The notes under the pieces were generated by a model. The model did not search any database. It was not told the DNA's origin and saw nothing but the letters and a program-made list of their open reading frames with translations. A DNA stretch of 64,000 nt from Rhodocollybia butyracea. Its lineage: Eukaryota; Basidiomycota; Agaricomycetes; Agaricales; Omphalotaceae. Positions 56,752 through 64,000 of the stretch are shown piece after piece. The position numbers and the translations under genes were made by a program. The stretch is from assembly GCA_015501585.1 (NCBI GenBank), contig JADNRY010000020.1, forward strand, positions 1 through 64,000, given 5' to 3'. The number at the start of each line of letters is the position of its first letter. Positions within the stretch are counted from its first letter, which is position 1.

Positions 56752-58600
56752 TCAAAAGAAATGCGCAAAGGTATATATATAAAAGTAAGCCAGAACATAC
56801 TCGGCGTCCTTCAATTCACCAGTACCACAAAGACGCTCTGAGCCCAACCTCTCCCCAGCATCGACAGTCTTGGGATGCATGGGGGAGACCAATCGCGTCC
56901 AGCCCTTCATAATCTGGAAGAAGGCATGTAACATGTCTTGGCGCACACAAGGATCCGGATGGTTGAAAGGAGGAGGGCCATCGCTGAACAAGACATCCTC
57001 GATGATCAGGTTCCTGTCCTCCCGGGTGGACGCGTCATATTTGTGCTCCCCATGATCTTCATGTCGAGGTACCAGCCTGTACAAGAAACGATCCAACAAG
57101 AGAAATTCCTGCTTGAAGGAAATTTCAAAAATCTCCTGAAGGACCTCCCTTTGAACATCATTGGGGACATAGTTGTAGGTATGGCCCTTCCAGCGCAAAG
57201 AATTTTGAGAGAGATTAGTGAGATCGATAGACTGCAATATAAGGAGTAAACAAACTTGAGAACATTAGAAAATATACTTACAAATGAGCTTCCCATACGC
57301 GCTGCAACTTCGTTCATTTCTTGGCACAATTCCAGCTTAGCGGTAGCTTCGTTCGTTTCGGTGTTCAATGATCCGTGGAGCTTCCCATACACGGTGCAAC
57401 TTTGTTCATTTCTTGGCACAATTCCAGCTTAGCGGTAGCTTCGTTCGTTTCGGTGTTCAACGATCCGTGTAATTCAAGGGACACTAGTCTGCGCCAATCT
57501 TTGGGAGATCTCTGACAGACAACAGGACCGAGAAGGCTAATGGCGGCAATGAAGACCTTGCGTACTTTGAGATACGTGAGGAAATATTGCTGGCGAGATG
57601 TTTCATTTTTGTGGTTGGCGAATACCGCTGGTTCTGGCAGTACGTATCCGCGATTGACACCAGTACGAGGGTACTCGGAGAGCTTGAACTTCGCCGACGC
57701 TGACTCCGCTGCCTTGATCCACTGGGGGAACATGTGAGGCATTATTGGGGAGTTTGGTTCCAAAAACTTGTTGCATTGAACAACAGGTGGATTTTTACCG
57801 GTTTTCTGTTTTTCTAATGAATTTAAAATAAAGATCCAAAAGTATCAAAGGTCAAAGAGTCACTTACTATGAGCCTGAGAAGATCGATCCATTGACGGAG
57901 TCCTTGTATGAGAAGAACGAGCAGAAGAAAGACACAAGGGTCCTGAGTCTGCGATCTGTGATGAAGAGGATGGACCTCCGGTGGATTGAGACGATGAGGA
58001 GGCCGATGGTTGGACAGTGGAGTAGTCTACACCATTCTGAATTAGATCTGCGCCAAATATGGCAGCAGGAAAGGCTATAGTCCAGCATTCAATGGCCATC
58101 TTGCGATATCTGTCCTGAGAAGCCTGGACAGACCCATTGTAAACAGTGGGCCGTACGGGCGTATCATCATCGAAACTAATCCAACTGTATGGGACACGCA
58201 AATGGACCTCATTATCGTCTGCCCATCTCTGAACTTTGGCGCTGGGTTCAAGGTTCAGAGAACGATAGAACCATACAGGTATCCCTGCCTAAAAATCATA
58301 GTTTGAATAATTATCGAGTAGGAGAATCATAAAACAACTTACACGATACAGCCTTTCCACGGCCAAAGGATCCTCGGTAACAGCTCCTACAACATTCCTC
58401 AGAGTGTGCACCTTCCATGCGTCAGGCTCTGCAAACGTCGGCAATACTTCAGTCAGCCAAGTTATCTGCACCTCAACAAGGAGAATCATGCGCTGAGCAA
58501 TGCCCCATCTCATCACTGCCTGCTCAAACAGGGACGGGAGAGTGAGCTGTGTGCGCACAAGTTCCACAATGAACCAGTTCAACAACATCAAGTTGTGCCC
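56752..58600 (-). pseudogene. Unnamed agaricomycete gene family (AGIPVW family), copy 1
   Basis: Four minus-strand exons: from about 58600 to 58343, 58288-57868, 57813-57282 and 57231-56752. The introns are 54, 54 and 50 nt. Landmarks: NWFIVELVRTQLTLPSLFEQ, AWKVHTLRNVVGAVTEDPLA, AGIPVWFYRSLNLEPSAKV, RKMAIECWTIAFPAAIFGAD, a serine-rich linker, MPHMFPQWIKAAESASAKFK, RGYVLPEPAVFANHKNETS, then LTNLSQNSLRWKGHTYNYVP, FLYRLVPRHEDH and AFFQIMKGWTRLVSPMHPKT. A 92-bp tandem duplication at 57286-57469 shifts the frame. The 5' end seems to need a frame change near 58620. No domain recognised; it lies beside Plavaka and may be transposon cargo. Confidence 0.6.
57286..57469. repeat. 92-bp tandem duplication in exon 3
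   Basis: GAGCTTCCCATAC starts at 57286 and again at 57378, with the intervening 92 bases repeated (TTCATTTCTTGGCACAATTC, GTAGCTTCGTTCGTTTCGG). Since 92 is not a multiple of 3, the copy shifts the reading frame. Confidence 0.85.
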
Positions 58601-58929
58601 TGGCCAAGTTGAAAACTCTTGTCGACGTAGAATCGTTCGAGAGGATCAAAGAATACTACAGCGTCAAGCTGAATATTCAGGTTCTCGAATCAGTGTCAAC
58701 GTCAAGTTGAACACTGACTAGGCGGCGGGATTGCTGAGCGAGCGGAGGGAACAAGTACTAAAGAGAGAGCGGGGGGGTGAAAGTTAGAGAAGAAAAGAAG
58801 TTTTAAAAGTAATGTACCTTTATACTTGCCTTGAGGCTGGGCTCATGTGTGGTCGAGTTTAAGTGCAAAGGCGCCCAAAGTTGACTCAAAGAATTTTCCG
58901 AAAAGTCCGAAGCGCCCAAAGTGACTCGA

Positions 58930-59700
58930 GTGCCCACAGCTGACTCTGTTTATCAATCAGCTGACTTACACTCTTTCTCTCTGCTACCACTACCACCACC
59001 GCCGTCGCCAACCAATTGATTTGGTTGGCTGACGTCAAGTAGTCTGAGCTTGACATTCATACTACTCATTCAACTGGCTTGAATTTGATGTTCAAGTCAG
59101 TTTTTTTTCGCTTGTGGTTGAACTCAACGTTCAGCTGCATTGTGATGCATTGGGTAGGACAGTTATCCCAGTGAGTAGTCCCTTTTACCTTCCTCATTGT
59201 TCAATAAACTAACTAAATTACCATTCTTTTTAACTCCTTTCTCGCGTTTAGGTCAATTTACAAAGCTTGGTAAGTCATTGTGGTCTTATATATATATGTT
59301 GTTATCTGACTCGCAGCGACAGTACCTCCAAATTGATCTTTCCACCGGGTTGATCTAAAGCTCGGTAAGTTATTGTGGTATTTTATATGTTGTTATCTGA
59401 CCCGACCAGCGACAGTACCTCCAAATCGCTCTTTCTATCAGGTTGATCTCGATGACTCGACCTTGTCTCCCCGGTAAGAACTTGATGTTCTTGCTGGCGC
59501 ACCTCGCTCTGAGTTTGATGCTCAGGCTCGCTGAACTTGAAGTTCATGCTCTGTTTATTCGATCGTTTTTTCGATCCCTGGCTAACGGGAACTTTTGTTC
59601 TTTGGTGAGTGATTTGCATCCGTATTATAACTCTCTAAGGCTTATTGAATATCTTGGAAGCCTGACCGGCTGAAGTTGATGTTTAGGCTCAGAAATGAAC
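58930..59700 (+). promoter_or_regulatory. Cluster of 13-bp imperfect palindromes upstream of Plavaka
   Basis: Sites resembling GAACTTGATGTTC occur at 59046, 59081, 59120, 59478, 59511, 59533 and 59672 with 1-4 changes each (e.g. GAACTCAACGTTC, GAGTTTGATGCTC, GAACTTGAAGTTC). Clustering just 5' of a transposase gene suggests subterminal transposase-binding repeats or an operator-like array. Confidence 0.5.
59260..59450. repeat. Tandem duplication, unit about 98 bp
   Basis: Blocks AAGCT(T/C)GGTAAGT(C/T)ATTGTGGT, ATATGTTGTTATCTGAC and CGACAGTACCTCCAAAT appear twice in the same order, starting near 59262 and 59356. Confidence 0.75.
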
Positions 59701-59921
59701 CAGGCAATCATCGGTGAGTTGATTCTTTATCTTCAATGCTCTGATGCTGCAGTACTGAGGGGTTCCTAGGCTTATCAATTTTTTACTTGTTTCATTTGTA
59801 CAGCGAGATTCGGATCGATAAGTGGTATGGTGTCATTTCCCTCATTTGTTTTTATATTTACCCATTTTTCATTGCAGCGAACTCAACTGTCCCCTTCTCC
59901 CCGCAACAGCTTTTTCACATT

Positions 59922-62539
59922 ATGCCTCTCTGCCCCGCCGACTGTGGACGGTGGTTCGATACCAATCGCAGTGTGAACAGCCATCTCAATCAGGCCAGGT
60001 CATGCAAATGCTTTCGAAACTACCAGAAATCGGCCGCCATAGATAACTTTGCTGCCCAGCTTGATCAGGAAGATCTAGGCGAGGAGTTCATGGCACGGAG
60101 AATGACAGTAGTGATATGCTTCCAGAGATCAGCGATGAGCAGGCTGGAGAGCTCCTCAAAGAGTTTGAGGAGGAACAAGGGCATTCGTTGATCATCTGGA
60201 CGAGGAATTTGTTCTTCGCCATCGTGATGTTGTGGAGGTTGTCAGAAGCCTGTGGGGAGACCCTTCGCTAGCAAAGCATCTAGTTTACCGTCCGAAGTCG
60301 GTTTTCCAGGACAAGGAACACACTTGGCGGACTTATTCAGAGATGTGGACGGGAAAATGGTGGCAGTTCACCCAGGTATGTTTATGCACATTTTGTGCGA
60401 TTGCATTTGCTCATTTTCTTTAGAAAAAAACTCCCAGAAGGCTTGACAGTGGCCCCACTCATTGTTGCAACCGACAAGACTCAACTTACTCAATTCTCTG
60501 GCAGCAAGCAAGCCTATCCGGTTTACCTTACTCTTGGCAACATCCCACGATCTCTTCGACGCAAACCCTCACAACAAGCCTGCGTTCTCCTTGCCTATCT
60601 GCCTGTGGAAAAGCTCAATAAGGATGAGCTGATCCAACGCGAGGCGACTGGCCGCCACCACCGCCTCTTCCATGAAGCCATGTGACAAGTGATGGCCCCT
60701 CTCATATCTGCCGGCAAAGAGTGCGTTGAAATGGCCAGCGCTAATGGTGAAGTACGACGAGTTCATCCCATCCTCGCTAGTTATGTTGCCAACTTTCCAG
60801 AGCAGTGTTTAGTAGCCTGCTGCAAATCTGGTACTTGTCCAAAATGTCGTGTTACCTCTGACAAATTAGGAGAGGAGGGACCGTTCAAGCCCCGAACACA
60901 GATGTGGACATTGGGTGTGATGAAAGAGGCATGCGATTCAACCACCTCAGGAGCTCAGTACTTTGAGTCCTGTATGAATCAAGATGTCTCTGGCTATGTG
61001 TACCGTCCTTTCTGGGATGAACTCCCCTACACAGATATTCATCTTAGCATTACTCCAGACGTTCTCCATCAGCTCTATCAAGGCGTCCTCAAACATATCG
61101 TTACATGGTGTCAGAAGATCCTCACTGAAGAGGAACTTGATCAACGCCTTCGCTCTCTCCCTCCATCCTATGGAGTCTGCCACTTCAAAAATGGCATATC
61201 TGCTCTGTCCCAGATCAGTGGGTCTGAACGAAAAAACATGGCAAAAATTCTTTTAGGGTGTCTTGTTGGTTCGGACATGCCCAAGAGGGCACTGACCACT
61301 GTTCGTGCTCTCCTTGATTTCATTTATCTTGCTCAGTACACCCTCCATGATGACCTTACCCTCTCTTACATGGAGGATGCCATTCATACTTGGCACAAGT
61401 ACAAGGATTGTTTTGTTACACTAGAGGTTTGCGAGCACTTTAACATTCCGAAATTACATTCCCTTCTGCACTATGTTCAGTCCATTCGGTTTTTCGGAAC
61501 AACAGACAATTACAACACCAAAATGTTTGAACGCCTACACATTGACTTTGCCAAAAAAGGTTGGAGAGCGTCAAATAAATGTGACGAGTTCCCTCAAATG
61601 ACCCGTTGGCTTTTGCGGCAAGAGAATGTACAGTCTTTCAATCGCGAACTTGCCTGGATTTTGGAACAACAAGCTCTCGCAGCTGCATCTTCTTCTGCCA
61701 CCTCCACCTCATCAAACCCACCACTTCCTTCCATTCTTCTTCCCAAAATTCCCACTGCCCCCAACAAGTTACTTACCACCATCGAAAAAACTCATCATGT
61801 TCCATTATTCTCACAGCATCTTAAAGCATTCTTGGAAATGCTCAAGCCCCACGCGACCAATACTACTGTTCAAGAAGCCATTGCTAAAATCTTACCTTTC
61901 CAACGCTTAGATATCTATTATTCATTCAAGTTTTTGCCCAAACGATTAGAGGAGGGAGTTGATGTAAAGGATGTTGTGAAGGCCTCACCTTTGCATGGCG
62001 GGAGGTTCGATACGGTTGTTGTGTTGACTAGTGAAGATGCTGAGAGTGTCAGCCTGGCAGGTATTACCTTTATCTTGATGTTAAAATAGTACACTCATTA
62101 TTAAATTTCACCTCACTTAGGCACTCAGATAGGTCGGGTAAAAGTCATCTTCCGATTACCAACAGAACTGGGGCTTATTGGTTCTCATAAGACCCCAGCA
62201 CCTTTGGCTTGGCCTAAAACTGCACTTGCTTATGTCGAGTGGTTTACTGCACCAACACTCACAGACACTGCTCGCTCTTCTCACAATATGGCATCTGTTC
62301 AAAAATCAAAGCCATTGGTAGATAAATCACCCCCCTGGTCTATCATCCCATTATCTAATATACATCAGTCATGTATGCTTATTCCAAATTTTAATAAGGT
62401 CTCAAATGTTTCATCTTTAACTTCTTCTACTGTATTGGATTCTGTTGATTCATTCTTGGTTAATAATTGGCTATCCCTTTACACTTATAAAACTATATAC
62501 ATGTATTCTATTTTTATTCTTACTCAATCTGACTTATAA
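59922..62539 (+). pseudogene. Plavaka-type transposase (CMC/CACTA-like), nearly complete
   Basis: Starts MPLCPADCGRWFDTNRSVNS, a zinc-finger-like opening. Then DEQAGELLKEFEEE, FVDHLDEEFVLRHRDVVEVV, VYRPKSVFQDKEHTWRTYSE and MWTGKWW; an intron (60376-60423); then APLIVATDKTQLTQFSGSKQ, YPVYLTLGNIPRSLRRKPSQ, HPILASYVANFPEQCLVACC, GTCPKC, ITPDVLHQLYQGVLKHIVTW and FNIPKLHSLLHYVQSIRFFG. A second intron (62061-62120, 60 nt) precedes GRVKVIFRLP and IIPLSNIHQSCML. Damage: a 1-nt shift near 60180, a frame mismatch at an A7 run after intron 1, and an in-frame TGA at 60683-60685 between HEAM and QVMAPL, where CGA would give Arg. The 1400-bp stretch after that stop is fully open. It would act in the nucleus on CACTG-type termini. 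Confidence 0.85.
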
Positions 62540-62581
62540 TAAGTTACTCAAGTCCACCTAAGCTGCCCCAGGTGCCTCAGG

Positions 62582-64000
62582 GCCTGTTCAGCAACGAAAT
62601 CTGATCCGAGTTTTGGGATCTCGAAAAATATGAGATTGTTACTTTGATGTTACAAATTAGTTACTCCACGTAACTAAATTACGCCTGATTTGCGCGTGTC
62701 GCGTCTTTTCTGCCATTGAAAGGATACGGCTCGCGCAAATCAGGCATAACTTCTTTCGTCTTTTCATCCATGACCGAAAATCCTCACAAGGAAGCAAAAG
62801 AGGCACCGAAAACCTCAGACGGACCCAAATCCCGGCCCAGAAAGCCCCCGAAGTCAAAACCGGCACAGTGGACTGATACAGACACCAAAGAATTCCTCGG
62901 ATATCTATACACTGTTCATTCAGAGATGGGTGAAGGTTACAGCTTCAAAGGGAAGACATTTTCAGCTGCTGCAGATTTCATGAAGGGTGTTACCACTGTT
63001 GGAGGGGACAAGGACAAGGAAGCATGTAGAGTCAAATGGCAGACTGTATGTGCATGAAAATATATTTTCAAGTCCATTTTCAGGTTTATCACTCTCTTTA
63101 GTGTAAAGAAAAGTACAACATCATTGGAAAGATCAAGGAGCAGTCTGGTTGGGGTCCATGGAGTGACGAACATGGAGCAGGCATCACAGGTCTCACTGCT
63201 GAGGCTTGGGACAAGTTTGTTGGAAGGAATAAGACCGCCAAGCCTTTTCGTAACAAGGGCTGGATCTTTTTGCACGATGTAGAGAAGATCATGCCATACA
63301 AACCGAAGGGTACCAATGTCTTTCGTCCTTCAGGTGTAGCAGCTCAGCAGAGTGATGCAAAGGAGGATGCTTTTGAAAGCCAGGAGTGGGACTATGGGAA
63401 GTTGGATGACAATATGGAGAAGCTGGGGGATGAAGGTGTCAACGTTGAGGTACAGACACCTGCAATACCTATGAACCCCTACTTACTCCATGATTATAGT
63501 CTCCAGTCACTCCTCACGGTCATATCTCTGTCTCGGTTTCACCTCCTCCTTCACCAAAGCCTTCAGCGTCTTCGCAGCCTCCTAAAACGCCAGCTCCAGT
63601 ATCATTTAAACGATCAAGTGATAATATCTTTACCCCATCTTCCTCGAAAAAGGTCAAAGGCTCAGAAGTTCTTACTGGTCTTCTTGGAGAAGTTGCTGGG
63701 ATGAATGATGTGATCCGTAATTTTCTTGCACCTCCTGCGCCATTTGCTGTACCATCTGACACTTCACTATTGCTCACACCGGCACGTCGTGCAAAAGCAG
63801 TGTCCTTGGTTGAGAAGGAGGATTTGGGTATTGCAGAAGCGATGAAATTTATTCACGTTTTGACTCGGGACAAGGCGGTGGTTGATACATACACTAGTTT
63901 TTCAAATCCTTTGATGCGGCGAGCATATATTGATAGTGTTTTGACTCAGGAGCGGAGTGTGTAGTAGATTCTCAGTAGATTCTAGCTAGTGTTACTGTAG
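62582..64000 (+). mobile_element. PIF/Harbinger-like element, left end in window
   Basis: GGGCCTGTTCAGCAACGAA at 62582 matches the termini of the 401-bp MITE at 46616, and a Myb/SANT-like gene typical of PIF/Harbinger elements begins 190 bases inside. The right end and a DDE transposase gene are not in the window. The left flank is TCA, so the target duplication cannot be checked. Confidence 0.7.
62770..63964 (+). CDS. Myb/SANT-like DNA-binding protein of a PIF/Harbinger element
   Basis: Three exons, 62770-63045, 63102-63449 and 63500-63964, with introns of 56 and 50 nt (GT..AG), all in phase 0, give an uninterrupted protein of 362 residues. The N-terminus is basic and proline-rich. About residues 35-155 form a Myb/SANT-like domain: WTDTDTKEFLGYLYTVH, CRVKWQT, CKEKYNIIGKIKEQSGWGPW, AWDKFVGRNKTAKPFRNKGW and FLHDVEKIMP. 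A linker rich in S/P and a helical tail (AMKFIHVLTRDKAVVDTY) end the protein. In PIF/Harbinger elements this second protein binds element termini and helps bring the transposase to DNA. No lesion is visible, unlike most ORFs here. Confidence 0.85.

Noticed and set aside
4198..60685. Nuclear code in which TGA is sense
   Set aside because: Other genes here end normally at TGA (retro-Gag at 9928, the Plavaka-type tail at 281) and TAG stops also interrupt frames; decay explains the pattern better.

Overview
The window reads as nuclear DNA of a mushroom-forming fungus (Basidiomycota, Agaricomycetes). The evidence is short GT..AG introns (about 45-60 nt) splitting the coding regions and a repeat complement typical of that group: KDZ and Plavaka transposases, TET/JBP-like oxygenase genes, PIF/Harbinger Myb/SANT proteins, Ty3/gypsy and Ty1/copia gag, hAT elements and hairpin MITEs. 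I found no clearly intact single-copy host gene. It looks like a transposon-dense, nested accessory or heterochromatic region.

Layout. 1-283 is the 3' end of a Plavaka-type gene. 3.5-7.5 kb (+) holds a multi-exon TET/JBP-like oxygenase gene, then an F-box-like gene fused in frame to a 3' fragment of the FACT histone chaperone SPT16, all damaged. 8.4-9.1 kb is a CACTA-like hairpin MITE. 9.1-24.0 kb (-) is a composite Ty3/gypsy-like element (LTR, PBS, gag, RT fragment, second gag, polypurine tract, LTR). Its first gag is split by an 8.1-kb CACTA-like element (11383-19482) with a 3-bp target duplication; that element contains further repeats and a 1.2-kb palindrome. 24-30 kb has a zinc-finger fragment, a second CACTA-like hairpin MITE, a TCAGGAAAAG-type MITE and a decayed Ulp1-type protease. 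30.7-34.5 kb (-) is a decayed copy of an unnamed gene family, split by two transposons; a better copy lies at 56.8-58.6 kb (-). 34.5-35.8 kb has LTR-like sequence. 36-44.7 kb has unrecognised ORFs and a 2.3-kb hAT element with an 8-bp target duplication. 46.6-47.0 kb is a PIF/Harbinger MITE. 48.1-50.0 kb is a KDZ transposase pseudogene truncated by another repeat. 52.9-55.2 kb is a Ty1/copia LTR and gag. 59.9-62.5 kb is a Plavaka transposase gene with few lesions. 62.58 kb to the right edge is a PIF/Harbinger element with an apparently intact Myb/SANT-like gene.

Working together. The genes serve mobility (transposases, gag, accessory DNA-binding proteins) or are cargo (TET/JBP, Ulp1-like, SPT16/F-box fragments, the unnamed family). 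Several element ORFs are broken by a single in-frame TGA at a place where an arginine CGA would fit, suggesting C-to-T decay at methylated CpG.

All family calls come from reading translations and termini by eye; no searches were run.
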